From Alloprevotella sp. oral taxon 473 str. F0040 (lineage in GTDB: Bacteria; Bacteroidota; Bacteroidia; Bacteroidales; Bacteroidaceae): DNA of 64,000 bases. Positions 27,614-35,628 of the stretch are shown one piece after another. Numbering within the stretch: position 1 is the stretch's first letter; each line of letters begins with the position of its first letter. The stretch lies in contig NZ_KB290717.1 in NCBI RefSeq assembly GCF_000318095.2, positions 37,058 through 101,057 on the forward strand, given 5' to 3'. The notes beneath the pieces are model-generated. The model saw only the letters and a program-made list of their open reading frames with translations, was not told the origin of the DNA and did not search any database. The position numbers and the translations under genes were made by a program.

Positions 27614-30190
27614 CTATTCAAATCCTAGATGCTTCCACCAAGCATCATTGTCTTGGAGATATTTTTCAAACCATGCCATGATGGCATCTTGCCATTCCTT
27701 GCGTTGATGATAATCTGTTACCACGTGATTAGCATCTTTGATTTGAATGTAACTCACAGGACGACCTAAAATGCGGAGCGCAGTAAAAAGTTGTTGGCTC
27801 TCATTGGTGGGGACATTAGTGTCGGCTGTGCCGTGCAACAATAACAGAGGAGTGTGGATTTTGTCAGCATTGAACAAGGCAGACTGCTTCGTGTATAGGT
27901 CTGGGTTGTTCCAAGGATATGATCCATATTGCGCTGTTTCTCCGTAGGTATGCCCCCAATATCCGCCGCCCCAATAGGAAGCTATGTTAGAGATACCAGC
28001 GTGGCTTATGGCAGCTGCAAAGATGTTAGTGCGTGTTTGGAGGTGTTCGGTCATGAATCCGCCATAACTTGCACCCATGCAACCGACTTTCGTTGCATCT
28101 ACATAAGGATGTTCTTTTAAGAAAGTCTGTGTACCTTCAATGATGTCGTCGGAGGACATCTTTCCCCAGGTATTGATGTGGCGTGCGGCAAATTCTTCTC
28201 CAAATCCTGTGCTACCAGAAGGTTCCACTACCAATACCACATAGCCCATATTGGCCAATACTGAGAGAGGGTAGTGTGACTCTAAAGCGCGAGTAATGGG
28301 CATGCAACCGCCATAGTAATAAACGATCATGGGGTATTTACGTGTAGCATCGAAATTATTGGGAAGGTGATAAAAGCCTTCTATAATATCGCCTCTAGAA
28401 GTTGTGAACTTCCATGGAGTACAACTGGCAATTGCACGATTACCAAATGATTTCTGGAAAGAAACTTCGCCAAAAGGTTTACACTTGGGAGTTATACTCG
28501 TAAGCTCTGCCACATATCCATTTCGTGAAGTAGTGCCAGTTTGTCCGAAAAAGGCTATTTGTGGCTTGCGTGTTTGAGACATCGTAAAGCCTTGAACTAT
28601 GCTAACCGGAAGATTAAGACGTTCGCGTTGTCCATTCTTGGGATTGATGCGCCACATTGTTTCATCATAACCATCTGCACACTCGGCATAGATAAAGCCA
28701 TCACCACGATTCCATTTGGCATGACTCACAGAAGGCTTAAAGTCTTTGAGCAATGCAGTGGCTTTACGAGTGGTACGGTCAAAAAGAAATAAGCGTTGGT
28801 CGAAGGATTGAGCAACTTCTCCTTTTGGGAGATTGCTGCCAATACCATCAAAAGCAGAGGGAGACCCTTCGAACAAAATCTGTTTATCGTCTGGGCTGTA
28901 TTGGCCATTACCTAACCAAGGTTGGTCAACTAAAAGGGTGTCAATAGTTCCTTTTTCGAGCCAAATCTCATATACATTTTTGTGGTCAAAGGGCTTGCGA
29001 GTCAAATCATGTGTATTTTGGCTCACAAGTATACGTTGACCATCATGAGATATATCGTTGAGATGCACATCTTCTTTGGTAAAAGTGAGGCGACGTGCAG
29101 CTCCAGTGGTTAAGTCTACATAGTAGAGGGCACTCCTATTGCGCCAGCCAGACTGGCGATCATCGGGAGCCTTAAGTTGTTTGAGAGCACCACGTTGTTC
29201 GTCACTGTCTTCATTGATGTCATAAATAGCAAACTTTCCATCGGGAGCAAGTGCCATACTTCCCTCGGGGAGATGCGTACCTATTACCTGTGTTTGCATA
29301 GTAGCTGGGTCAAGAAGTACGAGTTGGTTATCTCCACCTTTCTTGGTTTCGTAGTATAATTTGTCCTCTTGCTCCAACCATGTCCAGTACTCATACTTTT
29401 CACTGCGATAAATTGTACGCTGTGAGTGAAGGTCGGTAAGTACTGTGCGATAATCGTTTTTACCATCACGATTGGTCGTGTAGTACATGGTCATGAGATA
29501 GCGACCCGAAGGAGACATTTTCATGCTGTAGAAACTTTCCCCATGAAGCATGTCATCGAAAGAGAAAGCTTGGGGCTTTGAGCTATTAAGCTCAGCTTTA
29601 GCTAAATCTTTACCAATAACGCTTACTTCAAAGGTGTCACGAGCATCGCATGTAGAGTAGGTGAGAAGAGCTATCTCTGTGCGCCCAGGGCGCAATATAA
29701 TCGTTTGGTTATCTTGAAGAATACCATTGACATAGGTGTCGAAATTGCTAATTTTTTTCGTAGATAAATCGGCTTTGGTCCAGCGTTGTACGTCAACCGT
29801 AAATCGGATTCCATTGACGCTATTAGAATCAATGGCTTCTCCTTTACGAAGGATACGTGACGAGCGCAGGTTGGGATTTTCTACGAGGTGACTATTCCAT
29901 TCTTTAACCTCATCTTCTTCATAACTTTTTCCGGCGAAGTTGAGCGAATCCTTCCAAATTGGGGCTTGTAATAATACAGGACCATAGAGTTGCGCTGAAG
30001 TCACATGCAGGGTGTCGTTTATTCTAGCAGAATCAATCTGGGAGTCTACTTTAGTCTTTTGGGAAGAATCCTCTGTTGCATTCGCACTATGGGTACGTGT
30101 TATGCTAGAAGTGGATGTTATGTGCGTGCCTACAGCACAGAGTGGTGCTGTGCAGAGTGTTAGCACAAAGAGAGGTAAGATGGGTTTCAT
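27614..30190 (-). CDS. S9 family (prolyl oligopeptidase-type) serine peptidase, exported
   Basis: Large secreted or periplasmic peptidase of 858 residues. A signal peptide (MKPILPLFVLTLCTAPLCAV) and a Thr/Ser-rich stretch are followed by a WD/beta-propeller-like region and a C-terminal alpha/beta-hydrolase domain. The triad is intact: Ser708 in GASYGGF, Asp790 in HGTADTN and His822 in DANHVV. It resembles dipeptidyl/acylaminoacyl peptidases of Bacteroidales, which take up protein fragments; the precise substrate cannot be read. It lies 18 bp downstream of lptB and is probably cotranscribed with it. Confidence 0.88.
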   Translation of the reverse strand: MKPILPLFVLTLCTAPLCAVGTHITSTSSITRTHSANATEDSSQKTKVDSQIDSARINDTLHVTSAQLYGPVLLQAPIWKDSLNFAGKSYEEDEVKEWNSHLVENPNLRSSRILRKGEAIDSNSVNGIRFTVDVQRWTKADLSTKKISNFDTYVNGILQDNQTIILRPGRTEIALLTYSTCDARDTFEVSVIGKDLAKAELNSSKPQAFSFDDMLHGESFYSMKMSPSGRYLMTMYYTTNRDGKNDYRTVLTDLHSQRTIYRSEKYEYWTWLEQEDKLYYETKKGGDNQLVLLDPATMQTQVIGTHLPEGSMALAPDGKFAIYDINEDSDEQRGALKQLKAPDDRQSGWRNRSALYYVDLTTGAARRLTFTKEDVHLNDISHDGQRILVSQNTHDLTRKPFDHKNVYEIWLEKGTIDTLLVDQPWLGNGQYSPDDKQILFEGSPSAFDGIGSNLPKGEVAQSFDQRLFLFDRTTRKATALLKDFKPSVSHAKWNRGDGFIYAECADGYDETMWRINPKNGQRERLNLPVSIVQGFTMSQTRKPQIAFFGQTGTTSRNGYVAELTSITPKCKPFGEVSFQKSFGNRAIASCTPWKFTTSRGDIIEGFYHLPNNFDATRKYPMIVYYYGGCMPITRALESHYPLSVLANMGYVVLVVEPSGSTGFGEEFAARHINTWGKMSSDDIIEGTQTFLKEHPYVDATKVGCMGASYGGFMTEHLQTRTNIFAAAISHAGISNIASYWGGGYWGHTYGETAQYGSYPWNNPDLYTKQSALFNADKIHTPLLLLHGTADTNVPTNESQQLFTALRILGRPVSYIQIKDANHVVTDYHQRKEWQDAIMAWFEKYLQDNDAWWKHLGFE

Positions 30191-30207
30191 GCGGTATTAT
30201 ATGAGAG

Positions 30208-31146
30208 TCATTTTCCTTCGCGTTGTTCAGCGATGAGTTGAAAATTCTTTTTGCGTAGTTTGAAAGAGTGTGTAAGGTAACGGTCGCGTACTATCTCGTT
30301 GGCGGCTAGTTCTTCTGGACTGCCGTGGAAAAGAATCTTTCCTTCAAAGAGTAAGTACGCACGATCTGTGATGCTCAGTGTTTCTTCGACGTTGTGGTCT
30401 GTAATGAGAATGCCAATGTTTCTGTCTTTTAGTTTCCATACAATGTATTGGATATCCTCTACAGCAATTGGGTCAACACCTGCGAAAGGTTCATCCAGCA
30501 TAATGAACTTGGGATCGATGGCCAAGCAACGTGCAATCTCTGTACGGCGACGTTCACCACCTGAAAGTTGGTCACCCAAATTTTTCCGCACCTTCTGTAA
30601 GCGGAACTCTGAGATTAGGGATTCTAACATCTCGCGTTGCTCCTCGCGTGACTTTTTGGTCATTTCGAGCACAGAAGAAATGTTATCTTCCACACTCATT
30701 TTGCGAAAAACTGAAGCCTCTTGTGCCAAATACCCAATGCCAGCTTTGGCACGTTTATATACAGGAGCCTTGGTAATCTCCTTTTCTCCCAAGTATATTT
30801 TACCTCCATTGGGAACAACTAAACCCGTAGTCATGTAGAAGGAGGTCGTCTTACCTGCACCGTTGGGGCCAAGCAAACCCACAATTTCCCCTTGATGCAC
30901 TTCAAATGATACATCATTAACGACAGTGCGTTTACCATAGCGTTTTACCAATCCTTCTGTGCGAAGTACTAAGGTTTCACCCGATTCCCCTTGAATGTGC
31001 TCTGATGGTGCAGCTATTTCATTGAGATCAGTGATGAAGTCTATAGACGAAGGCTTGTTGGAAAGCTTAGATTCATTGCCAATAACCATATCGGGTGATG
31101 TGGTTAGTGTTGAGTCTAGAGGAGCGGTGGTGGATTTTTCTTCCAT
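30208..31146 (-). CDS. lptB: LPS export ABC transporter ATP-binding protein LptB with N-terminal extension
   Basis: ATPase that powers lipopolysaccharide transport from the inner membrane. From the ATG at 31146 it has 312 residues. The ABC domain starts only near residue 60 (LRTEGLVKRYGKRTVVNDVS) with Walker A GPNGAGKTTS, signature QLSGGERRRTEIARC, Walker B FIMLDEPFAGVDP and switch His in ILITDHNVEETL. The first 55-60 residues are polar and low in complexity, longer than the usual 240-residue LptB. The frame is open to 31344, but that stretch overlaps tRNA-Cys and is rejected. Confidence 0.92.
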   Translation of the reverse strand: MEEKSTTAPLDSTLTTSPDMVIGNESKLSNKPSSIDFITDLNEIAAPSEHIQGESGETLVLRTEGLVKRYGKRTVVNDVSFEVHQGEIVGLLGPNGAGKTTSFYMTTGLVVPNGGKIYLGEKEITKAPVYKRAKAGIGYLAQEASVFRKMSVEDNISSVLEMTKKSREEQREMLESLISEFRLQKVRKNLGDQLSGGERRRTEIARCLAIDPKFIMLDEPFAGVDPIAVEDIQYIVWKLKDRNIGILITDHNVEETLSITDRAYLLFEGKILFHGSPEELAANEIVRDRYLTHSFKLRKKNFQLIAEQREGK

Positions 31147-31241
31147 GGTGCGGGAGATTGAAGTGTGAATCACAGCAGAAGTGCACCCATGCACAAAAAA
31201 GTAGAGTAGGGGGCATTGAAAAGCTGTGAAAACTATCAAAG

Positions 31242-31273
31242 AAAAAGGAGCAACTCTTTGCGAGGTGCTCCTT
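31242..31273 (-). terminator. Terminator after tRNA-Cys
   Basis: 8-bp arms AAGGAGCA (31245-31252) and complement (31266-31273) followed by U residues in the minus-strand RNA. Confidence 0.85.
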
Positions 31274-31280
31274 GGATTGA

Positions 31281-31350
31281 GGTACCAAGCAGATTCGAAC
31301 TGCTGTAGCAGGTTTTGCAGACCTGTGCCTAGCCACTCGGCCATGGTACC
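31281..31350 (-). tRNA. tRNA-Cys (GCA)
   Basis: Cloverleaf on the minus strand: acceptor GGTACCA/TGGTACC, anticodon stem CAGGT/ACCTG with loop CTGCAAA (anticodon GCA), T arm AGCAG-TTCGAAT-CTGCT. 70 nt, CCA not encoded. Confidence 0.95.
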
Positions 31351-31369
31351 CTGTTTTCGTTTTCGAGTG

Positions 31370-31400
31370 CAAAGGTACAGCTTTTTCTGATACTAGCAAA
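31370..31400 (-). promoter_or_regulatory. Promoter of tRNA-Cys
   Basis: Minus-strand -7 box TACCTTTG (31370-31377) and -33 box TTTG (31397-31400), spacing 19 nt. Confidence 0.8.
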
Positions 31401-31556
31401 TTTTTTGTCCATTTTTTTATGAGATATGTCTAGAAATTTATTGTAAAGAACCATTCTGTTAGTGGCCCCTTCTCTTTTGTGGCTTATTCAGTGAGAGTAG
31501 CACCTTTAAACTTACTTTGGAACGTGTAAAGTATCTATCGAAAAAAGTAGATTATA

Positions 31557-31588
31557 TTTGGCGGTTTCAAAATAAACTTCTAACTTTG
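31557..31588 (+). promoter_or_regulatory. Promoter of the DEAD-box helicase gene
   Basis: -33 box TTTG (31557-31560) and -7 box TAACTTTG (31581-31588), spacing 20 nt. It lies about 330 bp before the start codon, so the transcript has a long leader. Confidence 0.8.
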
Positions 31589-31595
31589 CTCATAC

Positions 31596-31919
31596 AAACA
31601 ACAAGAGATTGTGACAGCACTGGCTGTCCTTAAAATATTATATCAATAGCATAGGCTGTACTGGTCAGATTGGGATACTCATCAATTATATCTGAATCAC
31701 CGAGACAAGTCGTTCGTCCAATGGCGTGCCGATACTGCGCTTTCAATGCAGCGTGGGGGTCGGATTACAAAGGGCGAGGGACACTCAAATCCTTTTTTAC
31801 TCGGAGTTTCATCATCTTCACCGGTACAGCCTTCTTTTTATCCTTTCTTTTGGGAGTTCCCTTTGTTGTAAGGAACAATCTTTCCTCTATTTTGTCTATC
31901 CACACACACAACTTAAAAC
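31596..31919 (+). promoter_or_regulatory. Long, probably structured 5' leader of the helicase mRNA
   Basis: About 320 nt between promoter and start codon. Visible pairings are GACAGC-ACTG-GCTGTC (31613-31628), TCAGAT/ATCTGA around 31667-31695, CCGA/TCGG enclosing several small hairpins (31699-31764) and GGATT/AATCC. The 94-codon frame at 31670-31954 overlaps the helicase start and has no known domain. It may be a cold-responsive leader, as seen for helicase genes elsewhere, but it matches no RNA family I can name. Confidence 0.5.
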
Positions 31920-33278
31920 ATGAAGCTCAACCCTATGCAGCTGGCAGCTGGTAAGGCTATTCAGCAAAACCAGAACGTATTGCTTCTATCTCCTACAGGG
32001 AGTGGTAAGACTTTGGCTTATCTTTTGCCGCTCATTTCTCGCATTGACACTTCTATGGATACGTTGCAGGCGGTTGTTGTTGTGCCAAGTCGTGAGCTTG
32101 CAGCTCAAGTTGAGCAAGTGTTCAAGTCTCAAGTAGGTACTTCTCTTCGCGGGCTTGCACTTTATGGAGGACGTCCCACCATGGAGGAGCATCGTCGCAT
32201 TCGAGAATTACGTCCGCAGGTGGTGTTTGCGACTCCAGGCCGATTGCTTGACCATATAGGGAAAGACAATCTCAACGTCTTGGGAGTGCGCCTCCTTGTC
32301 TTGGATGAATACGACAAATGTCTAGAGCTAGGGTTTCGCGAAGAGATGAGCCGCATAGGTGAAGCGATGCACTTTGTTTCCCAAGTTGTTGTAGCCTCTG
32401 CCACTGCTTTTGAAGAAGAGAAGCACGATGTATGGGGAGAACGTGTCCCAGAAGCAATCCCAGATGGAAAGGCCCATAAGGTTCTTCCCGTACCAGCATT
32501 GATAGCACAGCGAAAGTTCGCTTCAATCAACTACCTGGACATGGTAGACGACTTAGCAAGTCGTTTAAAAATTACTGAAATTCCTGCACCACAAAAGGAT
32601 AAATTAGAAACACTTGCACAATTGCTCACTCGTATTGGAGGAGAAAGTACTATAGTCTTTGTTTCACACCGCGAAAGCGTTGATAGAGTGGGGCAGTATC
32701 TCCGAGAACAAGGCTTTCCTATCAGCCTATATCATGGGGGGCAAGACCAGGAAATGCGTGAACGATCGCTCTATCGTTTTCGTTCTGGAGCTGCTTCTAT
32801 TATGGTAAGCACCGATTTGGCAGCTCGCGGTTTGGATATTCCAGAGGTTCGCGCTATAGTTCATTATCATCTTCCATTAGATGCAGCGACTTTTGCTCAT
32901 CGTTCAGGACGCACCGCGCGTTGGGATGCAGAAGGGACAGCCTATCTATTGGTAGGGCCTGAAGAAAAACTACCTTCTTTTGTCGTAGCTGACGAATCAT
33001 ATACTGTGTCTGATGTTACGATCAAAGCGCAACCTTCGCAGTGGGCCGTATTGTATATAGGTCGTGGGAAGAAAGACAAGCTTTCAAAAGCCGATATCCT
33101 TGGTTTTTTGTGTAAGAAAGGTGGACTTACTTCTGTCCAAATAGGCCGTATAGACGTTAATGCTCATACCTCCTATGTAGCGGTGCAGAGAAATACTGTG
33201 AAGCATTTGTTACAACAGGTAACAGGAGAGAAAATAAAAGGTATGAAGACTCTTATAGAAGAAATGAGGATAAAATAA
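31920..33278 (+). CDS. DEAD-box ATP-dependent RNA helicase
   Basis: RNA-unwinding ATPase of 452 residues. It starts close to the Q-motif Gln (LNPMQLAAGKAI); a stop codon lies just upstream in frame, so there is no longer form. Motif I is LLSPTGSGKTLAYLLPL, Ia VVPSRELAAQV, Ib ATPGRLLDHI, II LVLDEYDK (DEYD rather than DEAD), III VASATAF, IV TIVFVSHRES, V STDLAARGLDIPEV and VI HRSGRTARW. The C-terminus (about residues 360-452) contains a region resembling a DbpA-type RNA-binding domain (KDKLSKADILGFLCKKGGLT), which suggests a ribosome-assembly role. Confidence 0.9.
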   Translation: MKLNPMQLAAGKAIQQNQNVLLLSPTGSGKTLAYLLPLISRIDTSMDTLQAVVVVPSRELAAQVEQVFKSQVGTSLRGLALYGGRPTMEEHRRIRELRPQVVFATPGRLLDHIGKDNLNVLGVRLLVLDEYDKCLELGFREEMSRIGEAMHFVSQVVVASATAFEEEKHDVWGERVPEAIPDGKAHKVLPVPALIAQRKFASINYLDMVDDLASRLKITEIPAPQKDKLETLAQLLTRIGGESTIVFVSHRESVDRVGQYLREQGFPISLYHGGQDQEMRERSLYRFRSGAASIMVSTDLAARGLDIPEVRAIVHYHLPLDAATFAHRSGRTARWDAEGTAYLLVGPEEKLPSFVVADESYTVSDVTIKAQPSQWAVLYIGRGKKDKLSKADILGFLCKKGGLTSVQIGRIDVNAHTSYVAVQRNTVKHLLQQVTGEKIKGMKTLIEEMRIK

Positions 33279-33319
33279 GTTTAAGGATTTTTGAATGTCC
33301 GTCTGACCAACTTTTCAAT

Positions 33320-33357
33320 AAAATGGGGCTGTTCCTAATTTGGAACAGCCCCATTTT
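33320..33357. terminator. Bidirectional terminator
   Basis: Perfect 16-bp arms (33320-33335 and 33342-33357), 6-nt loop, A and T ends, between convergent helicase and S9 genes. Confidence 0.95.
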
Positions 33358-33376
33358 AAGTTTATTATTGTGATGT

Positions 33377-35320
33377 TTATCCCACACTTTTCAAATGCTT
33401 TTCCAAGAAACGCTCCATAGCGCGGTAAAAGTCGAAGCGGTTTTCTTGATTGGCAAATCCATGTCCTTCATTGTCTTTGACCATATACTCCACTTCCACG
33501 CCTCGTTGTCGCAGAGCTTCGACCATCTGGTCACTCTCCGCTTTGTTCACACGAGGATCATTGGCTCCTTGTGCCACAAATAGAGGACAAACGATTTGGT
33601 CAGCATGAAGGGCAGGAGAGGTAGCGGCTAGTTGCTCTTCGTCCGCTTTGGGATGTCCTACTTGTTCGTACATCATTTCTAGCATAGGTCGCCAATATGG
33701 AGGAATAGTCTGCATGAAGGTGAAGAGATTCGACACACCTACATAGTCTATCGCACAACGATAGAGTTGTGGAGTGAAGCAAGCACCAGCCAAAGCTGCA
33801 TAGCCACCGTATGAGCCTCCGTAGATGGCTATACGATTGGCATCAGCAATACCCTGGTTCACTAAATGTAGCACACCTTCAGTGATGTCATCTTGCATTT
33901 TTAGTCCCCATTGTTTATAACTTGCTTCAAGGAATTTTCGACCATACCCAGTGCTACCGCGGAAGTTCATTTGAAATACGGCATATCCACGTGAACAAAG
34001 GAATTGCACCTCCGAGGAAAATCCCCAACTATCGCGTGCCCAAGGGCCGCCATGTGGATTGACCACCAATGGAAGAGGGGATTGATTGTCGGCTAGGCAA
34101 AGTTTTTCTATTGAGAGGGGAAGATGTTCTTCTGAAGAAGATATCTTTTGTAGGTCAGTAGCCGAGGGGACGAAGTTATCTTGGGAAAAGGCTGTTAAAG
34201 TCGAGCCTTTGGGTAGACTCAAATAGCCCTCAATGGTCAAGCCATCACTAGTGGTATAAGTCACAGCATGCATCTCCACCATATCATCAGCCGAGAGCCA
34301 AGGTGCAGCATCAGCTAAATGCGTGAGCATGTCAGTGTCGAGATTATAGAAATAGTAAGAACCACGAGTGCGGTCGCCACCTACATAAAGAAGTTTCTTA
34401 CGTTCTGCGCGGTCGCTCCCCATTGTGCCTACACGTTGCTGGGGGAAATGAGCCTGTATACATTCACGTTCCAGGCGTGCCTCCTCGTCAAAATAGTGGC
34501 GGATAGGTTCGCGATGTCCAGAGCAGAAGGCACCGAGCAGTTGTTTCCTTTTGCGCGAATAGCTCAAAGTAGTGACATCGTAACTTTCGTTCTCATAGAG
34601 GGTTTCTAATTCTTCTCCAGTGCGAGGGTCTAATAACACTAAAGCTGCTTTGTCGCGATGGAGGTTGCTAATGGCCCATACGTGGCGATTGTCAGGAGTA
34701 AAAAGGCATAGGTTTACTTCTTCTTTGAAGTTTGTGGTGAGAATTGGGCGAAAATTCTCATTCTCATGGTCTCGATAAAGCAGTTGTGTATTGACTCCAT
34801 CTACAACAGCTGTAGCCATACGGAGCTTGCCCTCATGATCTGTCATCCATCCCATGTAGTTTCCTGGATTCTCTGCCAACATGGTGAGTTCACCAGTAGC
34901 AAGATTCAAACGATAAGGATCAAAGACTTCAGGGTTTCTTTGGTTAAGGCCAATAATAACCTCATTGGGGAAGTCTTCCAAGTCGTCAATAATAGAGGTG
35001 CGTACGCCAGGGAAGTTGGTGTATGAGCGTTCGTCTGAACCATCGATGCGGACACCGTAGAGTTGATAATTCTCATCTCCTCCCGAATCTTTGACAAATA
35101 AGATGCGTTCATTGTCCGCCCATAAATAACCTCCCACACTACGTGCGGTTTCAAAGGTGAGTTGTTTCATTTCGCCCAAATTTCCCGCCGCATCAACGGA
35201 GCGCACGAAGATGTTCATGCGGTCTTCGTAAGGCGCCATGAATGAGATGTGCAAACCATCGGGTGAGATTTGATAGCCATTGGTGTCGGAGTTACGGAAA
35301 AAATCTTCTATTGGAATCAT
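33377..35320 (-). CDS. S9 family (acylaminoacyl/prolyl oligopeptidase-type) peptidase, cytosolic
   Basis: Serine peptidase of 647 residues without a signal peptide, starting MIPIEDFFRNSDTNGYQISP. An N-terminal beta-propeller of WD-like repeats (about residues 20-340) precedes the alpha/beta-hydrolase domain with PLPLVVNPHGGPWARDSWGF. The triad is Ser503 in YGGSYGGY, Asp588 in GANDPRV and His620 in EGHGF. The lack of a signal peptide distinguishes it from the exported S9 enzyme at 27614-30190. It is a single-gene unit. Confidence 0.9.
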   Translation of the reverse strand: MIPIEDFFRNSDTNGYQISPDGLHISFMAPYEDRMNIFVRSVDAAGNLGEMKQLTFETARSVGGYLWADNERILFVKDSGGDENYQLYGVRIDGSDERSYTNFPGVRTSIIDDLEDFPNEVIIGLNQRNPEVFDPYRLNLATGELTMLAENPGNYMGWMTDHEGKLRMATAVVDGVNTQLLYRDHENENFRPILTTNFKEEVNLCLFTPDNRHVWAISNLHRDKAALVLLDPRTGEELETLYENESYDVTTLSYSRKRKQLLGAFCSGHREPIRHYFDEEARLERECIQAHFPQQRVGTMGSDRAERKKLLYVGGDRTRGSYYFYNLDTDMLTHLADAAPWLSADDMVEMHAVTYTTSDGLTIEGYLSLPKGSTLTAFSQDNFVPSATDLQKISSSEEHLPLSIEKLCLADNQSPLPLVVNPHGGPWARDSWGFSSEVQFLCSRGYAVFQMNFRGSTGYGRKFLEASYKQWGLKMQDDITEGVLHLVNQGIADANRIAIYGGSYGGYAALAGACFTPQLYRCAIDYVGVSNLFTFMQTIPPYWRPMLEMMYEQVGHPKADEEQLAATSPALHADQIVCPLFVAQGANDPRVNKAESDQMVEALRQRGVEVEYMVKDNEGHGFANQENRFDFYRAMERFLEKHLKSVG

Positions 35321-35628
35321 TGAGTCGAAAGAAATAGATGGAAAAAGAGGAGTTTAGGGGTTTAGTGCTAGCTAGAACAGAGAGGTGTTGGCTAAAAAGT
35401 AGTTTGACTTTGCGGAGTGAGAAAGTCATAGGGCTCAACCACACCTCGCGAATAGGCTAGAAATCTTGCGCAAAATTACGTGATTTTTCTTGTTTGTCAG
35501 GAGCATGTCGCGATAAATTTGTATTTTTGCTCATTCAAGATGGCGAGAAATCGGCTATTTCTCTCCTATAACTCGGCAGATTGAAGCCGCAATATCTTAG
35601 AATCGTCACCCAACAATCGTCTTGTTTT
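35321..35628. other. Divergent intergenic region
   Basis: No gene. It should hold promoters in both directions: minus-strand -7-like TAATTTTG at 35471-35478 (S9 gene) and plus-strand TATTTTTG at 35522-35529 (TPR gene). No good -33 box was seen for either. A small GACTTT/AAAGTC hairpin lies near 35407-35428. Confidence 0.45.

Noticed and set aside
31146..31344. Longer lptB reading frame
   Set aside because: The extra 66 codons overlap tRNA-Cys and its terminator, so they cannot be translated as part of lptB.
31596..31760. Helicase leader as RNase P RNA, tmRNA or 6S RNA
   Set aside because: The conserved sequence words and closing stems of those RNAs were looked for and are absent.
31670..31954. 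94-codon frame before the DEAD-box helicase
   Set aside because: It overlaps the helicase start in another frame and has no recognisable domain; the stretch looks like a structured leader.
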